A stretch of DNA of 64,000 nt from Saccharothrix sp. S26 (GTDB lineage Bacteria > Actinomycetota > Actinomycetes > Mycobacteriales > Pseudonocardiaceae), in the NCBI RefSeq assembly GCF_021390395.1, contig NZ_JAJUWT010000013.1, forward strand, positions 210,822 through 274,821. The letters are read 5' to 3'. This document shows positions 24,101-32,719 of the stretch, in pieces. Both the position numbers and the translations under genes were made by a program. The number at the start of each line of letters is the position of its first letter. Position 1 is the first letter of the stretch. The notes under the pieces are model-generated. The model made no database searches. It was not told the DNA's origin and saw only the letters and a program-made list of their open reading frames with translations.

Positions 24101-24903
24101 GCGCGGCGGTGGGTCCGGCGGACGACGGGGTGCTCGATTTACTGCGGCGCGGCCGCATCGAGGTCGAGGGCCGGTTGGTGGACGCGTCGAACGCGACGTT
24201 GTTCTGCGGGATCAGCCTGGACGGCGTGACCGCGCAGTGCGTGTACAAGCCGGTGCGGGGCGAGCGTCCGCTGTGGGACTTCCCGGACGGCACGTTGGCG
24301 GGTCGCGAGGTGGCGACGTTCCTGGTGTCGGAGGCGGCCGGGGTGCACCTGGTGCCGCCGACGGTGCTGCGGGAGGGCCCGTTCGGGTCCGGCATGGTGC
24401 AGTTGTGGGTGGAGACCCGCGAGGACGACGACCTGGTCGACATCGTGCCGGTGGACGAGGTGCGGCCGGGGTGGCGTTCGGTGTTGCGGGCGCACGACCG
24501 CTACGGGGAGCCGGCGGTGCTGGTGCACGCCGACCACCCGCGGGTGCGGTTGATGGCGGCGTTCGACGTGGTGGTGAACAACGCCGACCGCAAGGGCGGT
24601 CACGTGCTGCACGCGGTCGACGGCGCGGTGTACGGGGTGGACCACGGGATCTGCCTGCACGGCGACGACAAGCTGCGCACGGTGTTGTGGGGTTGGTTGG
24701 GCGAGGAGCTGCCCGAGGAGGCGGTGGAGGCGCTGCGGCGGCTGCGGTCGGGGTTGGACGGCGGGTTGTCGGACCGGCTGCACGAGCACCTGACGCGCGC
24801 GGAGGTGCGGGCGTTGACCGAGCGGGTGGAGAAGCTGCTGGCGGCGGGGGTGTACCCGGAGCCGTCCACCGAGTGGCCGGCGATCCCCTGGCCGGCGTTC
24901 TGA
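24058..24903 (+). CDS. SCO1664 family protein (TIGR03843), PI3/4-kinase-like fold
   Basis: 281 residues from GTG 24058, overlapping DUF3090 by 43 bp. The kinase-like core includes VYKPVRGERPLWDFPDGTLAGREVATFLVSEAAG (Lys block), FDVVVNNADRKGGHVL (catalytic N-N-A-D-R-K loop) and YGVDHGICLH (metal Asp). Actinomycete genomes often place this pair just before mshC of mycothiol synthesis. No mshC follows here. Substrate unknown. Confidence 0.9.
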   Translation: MPEAERLPPFGRGLSAAVGPADDGVLDLLRRGRIEVEGRLVDASNATLFCGISLDGVTAQCVYKPVRGERPLWDFPDGTLAGREVATFLVSEAAGVHLVPPTVLREGPFGSGMVQLWVETREDDDLVDIVPVDEVRPGWRSVLRAHDRYGEPAVLVHADHPRVRLMAAFDVVVNNADRKGGHVLHAVDGAVYGVDHGICLHGDDKLRTVLWGWLGEELPEEAVEALRRLRSGLDGGLSDRLHEHLTRAEVRALTERVEKLLAAGVYPEPSTEWPAIPWPAF

Positions 24904-24966
24904 CCGGGGCCGACGCCGCCGGGTCGATCCGGCGCGGGGATCTTCTGGCGGGCCGGGTCGGTGTTG

Positions 24967-24972
24967 TCTACT
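24967..24972 (+). promoter_or_regulatory. -10 hexamer for GNAT gene
   Basis: TCTACT, 6 nt before the GTG at 24979, another leaderless-type start. Confidence 0.35.
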
Positions 24973-24978
24973 TGCCGC

Positions 24979-25452
24979 GTGGGCGTCGAACTGCGCGAGG
25001 TGACCGCCGCGGACGTGTTGGTGTTCTTCGAGCACCAGCGCGACCCGGAGGCGGTGCGGATGGCCGCGTTCACCTCGCCGGACCCGTCGGACCGGGCGGC
25101 GTTCCTGGTGCGGTGGGCGCGGATCCTGGCCGACGACTCGGCGGTGGCGCGGACTGTCGTGTTCGACGGCGAGGTCGTGGGCCACGTCGGGAGGTTCACC
25201 CGGTTCGGTGAGCCCGAGGTGACCTGCTGGATCGACCGGGAGCACTGGGGCAAGGGGTTGGCGACGGCGGCGTTGGAGCTGTTCCTGCGCGCGGAGCCGC
25301 TGCGGCCGCTGTACGCGAGGTCGGCGGTGGACAACCTGGGGTCGCTGCGGGTGCTGGCCAAGTGCGGGTTCGTCGCGGTCGCCGAGGACGTGGGGTTCGC
25401 CGCGGGCCGCGGTGAGGACGTGGAGGAGTTCATCCTGAGGTTGGACGGTTGA
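24979..25452 (+). CDS. GNAT-family N-acetyltransferase
   Basis: 157 residues of the RimJ/RimL-like GNAT group. N-terminal LREVTAADVLVFFEHQRDPEAVRMAAF, acetyl-CoA-binding motif A EHWGKGLATAALELFL, and NLGSLRVLAKCGFVAVAE near the end. GTG 24979 is used because it directly precedes the conserved start of the domain. Its TGA overlaps the ATG of the next gene (TGATG). Acceptor unknown. Confidence 0.9.
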   Translation: MGVELREVTAADVLVFFEHQRDPEAVRMAAFTSPDPSDRAAFLVRWARILADDSAVARTVVFDGEVVGHVGRFTRFGEPEVTCWIDREHWGKGLATAALELFLRAEPLRPLYARSAVDNLGSLRVLAKCGFVAVAEDVGFAAGRGEDVEEFILRLDG

Positions 25453-26213
25453 TGACGTCGTTGCGGGACCGCATGGTGCGCCGCTTCGGCCCGGGTGTGG
25501 GTTCGTGGCTGGAGGGGTTGGACGCGCTGGTGGCGGGGTTGTGCCGGGACTGGGGCCTGGAGGTGGTGCGGCCGTTGTCCGGGGGCACCTCGCACGCGCT
25601 GTGGTGCACGCGTGGTGGTGAGCCGGTGGTGTTGAAGGTGACGCCGGAGCCCGCGATCTCGGTGCAGGAGCACACCGCGCTGCGGGCGTGGGAGCCGTCG
25701 CCGCGGGTGGTGCGGGTGCTGCGGGCGGATCCGGCGCGGGGCGCGTTGCTGTTGGAGGGCCTGGTGCCGGGCACGCCGGCCGCGGACGGGCCGGGGCTGG
25801 CCGAGGTGCTGCACGCGCTGCACGTGCCCCCGCGGGAGGGGTTCCCGCCGTTGAGCGATCGGGTGGACTTCATCTTCGGCGTGCTGCGCCGCCGCCACCT
25901 CGGTGACCACGACGCGGCGCACGCGCGGGCGGCGCGGTTGGCCCGCGACCCGGTGCGGGCGACGTTGCTGCACGGCGACCTGCACTTCGGCAACGTGCTG
26001 GACGCGGGAGGGCGGGGGCTGGTGGCGATCGACCCGCGGCCGTGCGTGGGCGACCCGGCGGTGGACGCGGTGGACCTCGCCTACGCCTCGCCGGACCTGC
26101 GGGACGGGATCGAGCGCTGGTCGGCGGTGGTGGACGGCGACCGGTTGGCGGCGTGGTGCGAGGTGTTCGCGGGGTTCTTCCCCGACCACCCGTCGGTGGC
26201 GGCGGGCCGGTAA
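25452..26213 (+). CDS. APH-family phosphotransferase
   Basis: 253 residues with PLSGGTSHALWC (nucleotide loop), VVLKVT (Lys), LLHGDLHFGNVL (catalytic loop) and LVAIDPRPCVGDPAVDAVDLAY (metal Asp block). The IDPRPCVGDPAxD form is seen in streptomycin-6-kinase-like and hydroxyurea-phosphotransferase-like members. Translationally coupled to the GNAT gene. GNAT plus APH could be a small-molecule modification pair, but no substrate can be named. Confidence 0.88.
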   Translation: MTSLRDRMVRRFGPGVGSWLEGLDALVAGLCRDWGLEVVRPLSGGTSHALWCTRGGEPVVLKVTPEPAISVQEHTALRAWEPSPRVVRVLRADPARGALLLEGLVPGTPAADGPGLAEVLHALHVPPREGFPPLSDRVDFIFGVLRRRHLGDHDAAHARAARLARDPVRATLLHGDLHFGNVLDAGGRGLVAIDPRPCVGDPAVDAVDLAYASPDLRDGIERWSAVVDGDRLAAWCEVFAGFFPDHPSVAAGR

Positions 26214-26216
26214 CGT
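26211..26216 (+). promoter_or_regulatory. -10 hexamer for DUF3097 gene
   Basis: TAACGT overlaps the stop codon of the APH gene and lies 8 nt before the GTG at 26225. Confidence 0.35.
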
Positions 26217-26224
26217 CGCCGGCC

Positions 26225-27031
26225 GTGCGATCACACGACTACGGCCGCGACGTGCTGTCGGGCCGCAAGCGCAGGACGGTGCCCGAGGTGGTGGCCGAGG
26301 TCGGGCTGGTGGTGGAGGACCCGGCGTCGGGGTTCTGCGGCGCGGTGGTGCGGTTCGAGCACGGGCAGGTGGTGCTGGAGGACCGGCGGGGACGTCACCG
26401 GCTGTTCCCGCTGCGCCCGGCGGGGTTCCTGGTGGACGGGCAGCCGGTGACGTTGGTGCGGCCCGCGCCGACCCCGCCGAAGCCGGCGCGCACGGCGTCG
26501 GGGTCGGTGAAGGTGGAGGGGCTGCGGGCCCGCACGGCCCGCGACAGCCGGATCTGGGTGGAGGGCCTGCACGACGCGGAGCTGGTGGAGCGGGTGTGGG
26601 GGCACGACCTGCGCGTGGAGGGCGTGGTGGTCGAGCCGCTGGACGGGGTGGACGTGCTGGCCGACCGGATCGCGGCGTTCGGCACGGGCCCGGGCCGCCG
26701 GTTGGGCGTGCTGGTGGACCACCTGGTGGCGGGCAGCAAGGAGTCGCGGCTGGTCTCGGCGATCTCCGACACCAACGTGCTGGTCACCGGTCACCCGTAC
26801 GTGGACGTGTGGCAGGCGGTGAAGCCGTCGTCGGTGGGGATCGCGGCGTGGCCGGTGGTGCCGCGGGGCGTGCCGTGGAAGGAAGGGGTGTGCGCGGCGC
26901 TGGGCTGGGGTGAGCCGCACGAGGGGTGGCGTCGGGTGCTGGCGGGGGTGTCGGGGTTCCGGGACCTGGAGACGCCGTTGATCGGCGCGGTGGAGCGGTT
27001 GATCGACTTCGTGACCGAGCCCGGGGCCTGA
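26225..27031 (+). CDS. DUF3097 family protein
   Basis: 268 residues. Characteristic blocks are an N-terminal SHDYGRDVL, a Toprim-like centre RDSRIWVEGLHDAELVERVWGHDLRVEGVVVEPLDGVD, then LGVLVDHLVAGSKESRLV and VTGHPYVDVWQAVKP. The family is widespread in Actinobacteria and uncharacterised. The EG..D..LVE and DHLV.GSKE blocks resemble a Toprim/nuclease fold, which is my inference. The remainder is soluble with no membrane segment. Confidence 0.9.
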   Translation: MRSHDYGRDVLSGRKRRTVPEVVAEVGLVVEDPASGFCGAVVRFEHGQVVLEDRRGRHRLFPLRPAGFLVDGQPVTLVRPAPTPPKPARTASGSVKVEGLRARTARDSRIWVEGLHDAELVERVWGHDLRVEGVVVEPLDGVDVLADRIAAFGTGPGRRLGVLVDHLVAGSKESRLVSAISDTNVLVTGHPYVDVWQAVKPSSVGIAAWPVVPRGVPWKEGVCAALGWGEPHEGWRRVLAGVSGFRDLETPLIGAVERLIDFVTEPGA

Positions 27032-27070
27032 AACCCCACCGGCGGTCGCGGAAAGTGCGAGGATGGAGCG

Positions 27071-27496
27071 GTGGCCGCGCTGATCTGGTTGGTCCTCGGT
27101 GTCGTCCTGGTGGCGGCCGAGATCCTGTCGGGCGACTTCGTGCTGGTCATGCTGGGTCTGGCCGCGTTCGGCGCGGCGGGGGCGTCGGCGTTGGGCGCGG
27201 ACGCGGTCGTCAGCGCGATCGTGTTCGGCCTGGTGTCGTTGGGCCTGGTGGCGGGCGCGCGGCCCGCGATCAGGCGCCGGATGGCGCTGGGGTCCGGGCA
27301 CAAGTCGGGCGTGGAGGCCCTGGTGGGCAGCACGGCGATCGTCGTGTCCACTGTGGACGGCCACGGGGGTAGGGTGCGGATCGGCGGCGACGTGTGGTCG
27401 GCGCGGTCGTTGGACCGCGAGGTCATCGAGCCCGGCGCCGAAGTCACTGTCGTCGAGATCTCGGGCGCGACCGCAGTGGTGCTGTCCGGGGCCTGA
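27071..27496 (+). CDS. NfeD-family membrane protein
   Basis: 141 residues. Two or three N-terminal membrane segments (ALIWLVLGVVLVAAEIL, VLVMLGLAAFGAAG, AIVFGLVSLGLVAG) precede a soluble OB-fold domain (GVEALVGSTAIVVSTVD ... VWSARSLDREVIEPGAEVTVVEISGATAVV). This is the short NfeD1b form. Its partner is the SPFH protein encoded next, and the pair is thought to organise membrane microdomains. Confidence 0.92.
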   Translation: MAALIWLVLGVVLVAAEILSGDFVLVMLGLAAFGAAGASALGADAVVSAIVFGLVSLGLVAGARPAIRRRMALGSGHKSGVEALVGSTAIVVSTVDGHGGRVRIGGDVWSARSLDREVIEPGAEVTVVEISGATAVVLSGA

Positions 27497-27512
27497 GTGG
27501 AGGCTGGGAGAG

Positions 27513-28736
27513 TTGACCACGACGCTGATCGTCATCGCGGTCCTGGTGTTGTTCGTGCTGGTTGTCATGGTGAAGTCGGTGCTGGTGATCCCGCAGGCCA
27601 CGGCCGCGGTGATCGAGCGGCTGGGCCGGTACCGCACGACCGCCGCGCCGGGGTTGAACATCCTGGTGCCGTTCTTCGACCGGGTGCGCGCGCGCATCGA
27701 CCTGCGCGAGCAGGTGGTGTCGTTCCCGCCGCAGCCGGTGATCACCCGCGACAACCTGACGGTGTCGATCGACACGGTCGTCTACTTCCAGGTCACCGAC
27801 CCGCGCGCGGCGGTGTACGAGATCTCGAACTACATCGTGGGTGTGGAGCAGTTGGCGACCACGACGCTGCGCAACCTGGTGGGCGGGATGAGTTTGGAGG
27901 AGACGCTGACCTCCCGCGACCAGATCAACAACCAGTTGCGGGGTGTGCTGGACGAGGCGACGGGCCGGTGGGGCATCCGGGTGGCGCGGGTGGAGCTGAA
28001 GGCGGTCGACCCGCCGCCCTCGATCCGGGACTCGATGGAGAAGCAGATGCGCGCGGACCGGGAGAAGCGCGCGATGATCCTCAACGCCGAAGGCCAGCGG
28101 GAGGCGGCGATCAAGTCCGCGGAGGGTCAGAAGCAGGCGCAGATCCTGTCGGCGGAGGGCGCGAAGCAGGCGGCGATCCTGGGCGCGGAGGCGGAGCGGC
28201 AGTCGGCGATCCTGCGGGCGCAGGGTGAGCGGGCGGCGCGTTACCTGCAGGCGCAGGGTCAGGCCAAGGCGATCGAGAAGGTGTTCGCGGCGATCAAGGC
28301 GGGCCGGCCGACGCCGGAGGTGCTGGCCTACCAGTACCTGCAGACGTTGCCGCAGATGGCGCAGGGTGACGCGAACAAGGTGTGGCTGGTGCCGTCGGAC
28401 TACGGCAAGGCGCTGGAGGGTTTCGCGAAGATGCTGGGCGCGCCGGGCGAGGACGGGGTGTTCCGCTACGAACCGCCCGCGCACGAGGAGCCGGTGACCT
28501 CGTCGCCGGAGCGTGACGACCCGTCGGTGGCGGACTGGTTCGACACGGCGCCGGACCCGGCGGTGGCCGAGGCGGTGCGCGCGGCGGAGGCGGTGGCGCG
28601 CAAGGAGGTGCCGGGGCCGTTGGAGCAGCCGCCGGTGGAGCGCGGGGTGGACCGGGGCACGTTGGGTGCGGCGCCGCCGGCGCGGGAGGTGGCGTCCGGG
28701 CAGCCGGAGCCGCCGGGGGCGATCCCCGGTTCGTGA
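27513..28736 (+). CDS. SPFH/stomatin-like membrane protein
   Basis: 407 residues. One N-terminal membrane helix (LIVIAVLVLFVLVVMV) leads into a SPFH/band-7 domain: VIPQATAAVIERLGRYRTTAAPGLNILVPFFD, with VDPPPSIRDSMEKQMRADREKRA following. An Ala/Glu/Gln coiled coil (AEGQREAAIKSAEGQKQAQIL and relatives) comes next, and the last ~110 residues are acidic and Pro-rich. Start TTG 27513 is supported by GGAGG 9 nt upstream. It forms an operon with the NfeD gene 17 bp before it. Flotillin/stomatin homologues oligomerise at the inner membrane. Confidence 0.93.
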   Translation: MTTTLIVIAVLVLFVLVVMVKSVLVIPQATAAVIERLGRYRTTAAPGLNILVPFFDRVRARIDLREQVVSFPPQPVITRDNLTVSIDTVVYFQVTDPRAAVYEISNYIVGVEQLATTTLRNLVGGMSLEETLTSRDQINNQLRGVLDEATGRWGIRVARVELKAVDPPPSIRDSMEKQMRADREKRAMILNAEGQREAAIKSAEGQKQAQILSAEGAKQAAILGAEAERQSAILRAQGERAARYLQAQGQAKAIEKVFAAIKAGRPTPEVLAYQYLQTLPQMAQGDANKVWLVPSDYGKALEGFAKMLGAPGEDGVFRYEPPAHEEPVTSSPERDDPSVADWFDTAPDPAVAEAVRAAEAVARKEVPGPLEQPPVERGVDRGTLGAAPPAREVASGQPEPPGAIPGS

Positions 28737-28849
28737 TCTTGGACGCAGTGGTGGGGCGTCGGCGGTGTCGCCGGCGCCCCTTTTCGCGTGGTGGGGACGG
28801 GTGCGGGTGGTTCGGGGGCACGGGCGGGGGTCTCGTGGGGCGGGCCGGG

Positions 28850-29833
28850 GTGCGGTTGGATGTCGCGGTGGACGCTTTACCCGGTCGTGCGGCGGCCGCG
28901 CTGGCCCGTGTCGACGTCCCGTGGCCCGCGCGGTGGGACGAGTTGGCGTCGGTGGTGGCCGAGCTGTCGGCGGTGGTGCGCGCCGGGTCCGGGGAGCGGG
29001 TGGCGCGGGAGCTGGCCGAGGTGTTGGTGGCGGCGGCGCAGGGCGGCGCGCAGCGGGCGGCGTTGGCCGGGTTGGTGGACCGGGTGCTGGACCTGCACGC
29101 GGTGGCGTGCGCGGCGGAGCCGTCGGTGGACGGGCCGGGGTTGGCGGCGTGGCTGTTGTGGTTGCAGACGGGGTTCGCCGACCCGCCGGAGGTGCGGTTG
29201 GCGGCGTACGCGTCGTCGTTGGGCGAGGACGGGTTGGCGTTCTACCGGGCGCGGGCGGTGGAGCGGTTCGAGCGGCTGCCGGTGATCGGGTTCGGCGCGA
29301 CGGGCCGCTACGACCGGGAGCGGTGGGCGTTGCTGCGGGTGATGGAGGAGTTGGCCGAGCACACCGGTGACGTGGACCTGCAGGTGTTGGTGTTGTCGCG
29401 GGACCTGTCGTCGGGGTGGCACTACCTGCAGGTGGCGACGGTGTTGCGGGACGCGGGCCGGTCGGCGGAGGCGGTGTCGTGGGTGGAGCGGGGGCTGGCG
29501 GCGACGGGCGGGCGTGGCGCGGCGACCCGGTTGGTGGACCTGGGTGTGGACGAGTGCCTGCGGGCGGGGTGGGCGCGGCGGGCGGTGCGGCTGCGGCAGC
29601 GGGCGTTCCTGGCGCACCCGGTGTGGGAGGGGTACGTGCGGCTGCGGGAGGTGGCGTCGGCGTGGGGTGACTGGCCGGCGGTGCGCGAGGAGGTGTTGGG
29701 GCGTCTGGCGGAGGGTGCGGGGGACGTGCTGCGGCGGGTGGTGCAGGCGGAGGTGGACGCGGTGGGCGGCGGGCCGGTGCCGGAGTGGTTGCGGCGGTGG
29801 AGCGAACGGGTGACGGCCGGTCCTGAGCGTTGA
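28850..29833 (+). CDS. helical repeat protein resembling the C-terminal half of SWIM zinc-finger proteins
   Basis: About 327 residues; the start is uncertain (GTG 28850 chosen where typical codon use begins). Rich in paired helices: WDELASVVAELSAVVRAGSGERVARELAEVL, LEDxLRAG-like repeats and VRLREVASAWGDWPAVREEVLGRL, like the TPR-type tail that follows the SWIM zinc finger in actinomycete proteins. The SWIM CxC..CxH motif itself is absent. Function unknown. Confidence 0.65.
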   Translation: MRLDVAVDALPGRAAAALARVDVPWPARWDELASVVAELSAVVRAGSGERVARELAEVLVAAAQGGAQRAALAGLVDRVLDLHAVACAAEPSVDGPGLAAWLLWLQTGFADPPEVRLAAYASSLGEDGLAFYRARAVERFERLPVIGFGATGRYDRERWALLRVMEELAEHTGDVDLQVLVLSRDLSSGWHYLQVATVLRDAGRSAEAVSWVERGLAATGGRGAATRLVDLGVDECLRAGWARRAVRLRQRAFLAHPVWEGYVRLREVASAWGDWPAVREEVLGRLAEGAGDVLRRVVQAEVDAVGGGPVPEWLRRWSERVTAGPER

Positions 29834-29841
29834 ACTCGGGG

Positions 29842-29905
29842 GTTCTGGACGTAGGACACGGGTGACGTGAACGTAGGACACTCGCGTTCTGGAGGTAGGA
29901 CTCGC
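29842..29905. repeat. three imperfect copies of a 19-20 bp motif, GTTCTGGACGTAGGACACTCGC type
   Basis: Copies at about 29842-29860, 29867-29885 and 29886-29905, each containing (A/G)CGTAGGAC or GGTAGGAC. They fill the spacer between two converging genes. This looks like an interspersed intergenic repeat of the lineage, perhaps with a terminator role. Confidence 0.55.
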
Positions 29906-29912
29906 GCGGGGG

Positions 29913-31289
29913 TCAGGGGTAGGCGGGTGGGCGGCGGTCGGTCCAGGGGCGGGCGCGTTCGAGTTGGCCGGCGGCGGTGAGGATCGTGGCCTCGTCGTCG
30001 GTGGCGGCGACCAGTTGCACGGCCAGGGGCAGGCCGGTGCGGGTGTGGCCGGCGGGGACCGCGGCGGCGGGGTTGCCGGTGATGTTCCACAGGTGCAGGA
30101 ACGTGGTCATGCGGTCGGCGGCGAGCAGGGCGGCGACGGCGGGTCGCCGGTTCCACTCGCCCACGCGCAGGGGCGGCCGGGTGAGCACGGGTGTCAGCAG
30201 CAGGTCGTGGTCGGCGAAGAACCGGTTGGCGTCGCGGGTGAGGGTCTCGGCCTGGGCCAGGGCGGCGCGGACGACGGGTGCGGGCAGGGCGCGGCCGAGG
30301 GCGGCGACGGCGCGGGTGCGCGGGTCGAGCCGGTCGGGCCGGTCCAGGGCCTGCTCGCCGGTGGCGGCGCTGTGCAGGTAGCGGGCGGCGAACCCGGCGG
30401 GCCCGGCCAGGTCGTGCAGGTCGCGGTCGATGCGGGTGACGTCGTGGCCGAGGTCGGCGAGCAGGCCCGCGGTGTCCAGGACGGCGTCGCGGACTTCCGG
30501 GTCGACGCCGATGCCGGGCCCCCAGGGGCGCAGCGAGACGGCGATGCGCAGGGTGCGGGTGCGGGTGACGGCGGCGGTGTGGTCGCCACCGGGCGCGAGG
30601 ACGTCGAGGAGCAGGGCGGCGTCGGCGACGTGGCGGGTGATGGGCCCGGCGGCGACCAGGCCGTGCCACACGTCGCGGTCGGGGGCCAGCGGCACGCGGT
30701 CGCGTTGCGGTTTGAGCCCGAACAGCCCCGTGCACGCCGCGGGGATGCGGATGGAGCCCGCGCCGTCGGTGCCGATGGCCGCGCCGACGAGGCCGGCGGC
30801 GACGGCGGCGGCCGATCCGCCGCTGGACCCGCCGGGCGAGTGCTCGGGCGACCACGGGTTGCGGGTGGCGCCGGCCCAGCTGGACTCGGTGTAGGGCCAC
30901 AGCCCCAGTTCGGGCATGCGGGTGCGGCCGACGACGACGGCACCGGCGGCACGCAGGCGGCGGACGATCTCGGCGTCGGCGGGCGCGGTGGTGTCGACCG
31001 CGGCGGTGCCCTTGGTGGTGGGCAGCCCGGCCAGGGCGAGGTCTTCCTTGACCGCGACGGGCACGCCCAGCAGCGGCGCGTCCTGGCCGCGGGCGCGGCG
31101 GCCGTCGGCCTGGTCGGCCTCGGCGAGGGCGCGGTCGGCGAACACGAGCCGGAACGCGTTGAGGGCCCGGTCGTGCCGGTCGATGCGGCGCAGGCACTCG
31201 GCGACGAGGTCGCGCGAGGTGAACGCGCCCGATCGCAGCAGCTCGGCCTGTCGGGCGGCGCCCGCGAAGCACGCGTCGGTCAGGTCCAT
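29913..31289 (-). CDS. amidase signature family enzyme
   Basis: 458 residues with the full catalytic Ser-cisSer-Lys set: Lys in [11 protein letters not shown], cis-Ser and Ser in [35 protein letters not shown]. The C-terminus contains [27 protein letters not shown], which closes the family fold. It hydrolyses a carboxylic amide. Gatab-type partner genes are absent, so a stand-alone amidase is likely. ATG 31289 follows TAGAGT by 7 nt. Cytosolic; substrate unknown. Confidence 0.93.
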   Translation of the reverse strand: MDLTDACFAGAARQAELLRSGAFTSRDLVAECLRRIDRHDRALNAFRLVFADRALAEADQADGRRARGQDAPLLGVPVAVKEDLALAGLPTTKGTAAVDTTAPADAEIVRRLRAAGAVVVGRTRMPELGLWPYTESSWAGATRNPWSPEHSPGGSSGGSAAAVAAGLVGAAIGTDGAGSIRIPAACTGLFGLKPQRDRVPLAPDRDVWHGLVAAGPITRHVADAALLLDVLAPGGDHTAAVTRTRTLRIAVSLRPWGPGIGVDPEVRDAVLDTAGLLADLGHDVTRIDRDLHDLAGPAGFAARYLHSAATGEQALDRPDRLDPRTRAVAALGRALPAPVVRAALAQAETLTRDANRFFADHDLLLTPVLTRPPLRVGEWNRRPAVAALLAADRMTTFLHLWNITGNPAAAVPAGHTRTGLPLAVQLVAATDDEATILTAAGQLERARPWTDRRPPAYP

Positions 31290-31296
31290 GGGCCGG

Positions 31297-31302
31297 ACTC
31301 TA
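31297..31302 (-). promoter_or_regulatory. -10 hexamer for amidase gene
   Basis: TAGAGT on the minus strand, 7 nt before the ATG at 31289. Confidence 0.4.
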
Positions 31303-31325
31303 GGGCAGTCGAGGCCGGGAGTGGA

Positions 31326-31697
31326 TCAGGCGGCGGGGGTGACCGGGTCGTGCCGTCGGCCGCGACGCCGCACGCCGCGGTGCACGAGCAGGGCGATCAG
31401 CAGCAGCGGCCACGGGAACGGCAGGGGCGAGGCGATCCAGGCGACCGCGAGCACCAGCAGCACGACGGGCAGCAGGGGCGGTCGGTGCCGTGCGGGCGGG
31501 CCCGGCGGCGGTGTGGGGGCGGGCAGGTCGGCGGTGAGCGGCTCGAGGTCGTGGCGGTGGACGGCGCGGTAGGCGGCGGCGATGCGCTCGTCGGCCTCGG
31601 CCAGGGTGAGCCGTCCTTCGCCGACGGCGTCGCGCAGCCGGGCCGCGGTCCGGTCGCGCTCGCTGTCGGAGGCCCGCTGCGGTGGTGTGGGGTGCAT
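31326..31697 (-). CDS. DUF1707 (SHOCT-like) membrane protein
   Basis: 123 residues. The N-terminal DUF1707 domain RASDSERDRTAARLRDAVGEGRLTLAEADERIAAAYRAVHRHDLEPLTADLP has the canonical ..SDAERE..L..A..EGRL...E...R pattern. A Pro-rich linker follows, then a hydrophobic hairpin (PVVLLVLAVAWIAS, WPLLLIALLVH) and a basic tail. In Actinobacteria such proteins are thought to be small membrane-associated factors. Divergent from the pentapeptide-like gene. Confidence 0.88.
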   Translation of the reverse strand: MHPTPPQRASDSERDRTAARLRDAVGEGRLTLAEADERIAAAYRAVHRHDLEPLTADLPAPTPPPGPPARHRPPLLPVVLLVLAVAWIASPLPFPWPLLLIALLVHRGVRRRGRRHDPVTPAA

Positions 31698-31757
31698 GGT
31701 GTCGATGCTCCGGGTGGCGGGGCGTCACGGCGTCGGCCACGAAGCGGTGACGGGAAC

Positions 31758-31773
31758 TACGTCCGTGGACGTA
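31758..31773. promoter_or_regulatory. inverted repeat TACGTCC-GT-GGACGTA
   Basis: Seven-base perfect arms around a GT centre in the divergent spacer between the DUF1707 gene and the pentapeptide-like gene. Operator candidate for either gene. Confidence 0.4.
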
Positions 31774-31797
31774 CGCGGGAGGGGCATGATCGGGGGT

Positions 31798-32682
31798 ATG
31801 TCGTCGTGGCTGATGCCGGTGGCGGTGGCGGTGGTCATCGTCTGGATTGGCGTGCGCCATGCGCGCGCGTCGCGTTCGGAGACGTTGTTGGACGACCACG
31901 CGCGGCGGCGGGTGGGTGCGGACGCGGGTGCGGCCGCGGCACCGGTGTCGGTGTGGCGGGAGGCGAACCGGCTGTTCCGGGCCGGTGAGCAGGAGGGGTT
32001 GCTGCTGTTGGCCGAGATCGGCAGGCAGGCCCCGAAGCGGCGGCAGGCGGTGGTGACGGCGTGGTTGGCGGCGTTGCGCGGCGGGGTGAGCCGGGGGTTG
32101 GACGCGCCGTGGCGCACGGCGGTGCAGCGGGAGCTGGTGTCGCACCTGCGGCCGGGTGAGGACTTCTGGCCGGGGATGGACGTGGTCGCGCCGGGGGCGA
32201 TCCTGGTGGACTTCGACCTGTCGGGGTGCCGGGTGAACCGGGTGGACCTGATGGGCGCGGTGTTCGTGGGCGACGCGCGGTTCGAGGCGATGACGGTGAC
32301 CGGTGACGCGAACTTCGCGGGGGCGCGGTTCCTGCGGCACGCGGTGTTCACCGACGCGTTGTTCGCGCGGTCGGCGTCGTTCGGGTTGGCGGTGTTCGCG
32401 GGGAACGTGTCGCTGCGGTCGGCGCAGGTGGCCGACCAGTTGGTGTTCGCGCGGGCGAAGGTGTCGGGCCGGGCGGACCTGCGGGCGGCCGAGGTGTCGG
32501 GGCGGGCGGACTTCCGGCACGTGCGGTTCGGCGGCCGGGCGTTGTTCGGCGAGGTGGTGTTCCACCAGGACGCGTGGTTCCGGCACGCCTGGTTCCGCGG
32601 TCGCACGGACGTGGGGTCGGCGTTGATCGGCGAGGCGGCGGAGTTCGGCAACGCCCGCTTCGGCCGCCGCGTCCTGCAGTGA
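31798..32682 (+). CDS. membrane-anchored pentapeptide-repeat-like protein
   Basis: 294 residues from ATG 31798 (ATG 31786 is an alternative; neither has ideal ribosome spacing). One N-terminal membrane helix (SWLMPVAVAVVIVWIGV) precedes a helical linker. About 130 residues of degenerate A(D/N)(L/F)xx repeats follow: GAVFVGDARFEAMTVTGDANFAGARFLRHAVFTDALFARSASFGLAVFAG. These should form a right-handed quadrilateral beta-helix. The topology leaves the repeat domain in the cytosol. Function unknown; gyrase-protecting pentapeptide proteins have cleaner repeats. Confidence 0.8.
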   Translation: MSSWLMPVAVAVVIVWIGVRHARASRSETLLDDHARRRVGADAGAAAAPVSVWREANRLFRAGEQEGLLLLAEIGRQAPKRRQAVVTAWLAALRGGVSRGLDAPWRTAVQRELVSHLRPGEDFWPGMDVVAPGAILVDFDLSGCRVNRVDLMGAVFVGDARFEAMTVTGDANFAGARFLRHAVFTDALFARSASFGLAVFAGNVSLRSAQVADQLVFARAKVSGRADLRAAEVSGRADFRHVRFGGRALFGEVVFHQDAWFRHAWFRGRTDVGSALIGEAAEFGNARFGRRVLQ

Positions 32683-32690
32683 CCGCCCCG

Positions 32691-32710
32691 GGCCGGCCGG
32701 CGGGCCGGCC
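32691..32710. terminator. hairpin between convergent genes
   Basis: GGCCGGCC, loop GGCG, GGCCGGCC. Each arm is self-complementary, so a stem or slipped forms are possible. It lies in the 37-bp gap between the pentapeptide-like gene and the CGNR gene and would serve both. Confidence 0.5.
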
Positions 32711-32719
32711 GGCGGTGGG

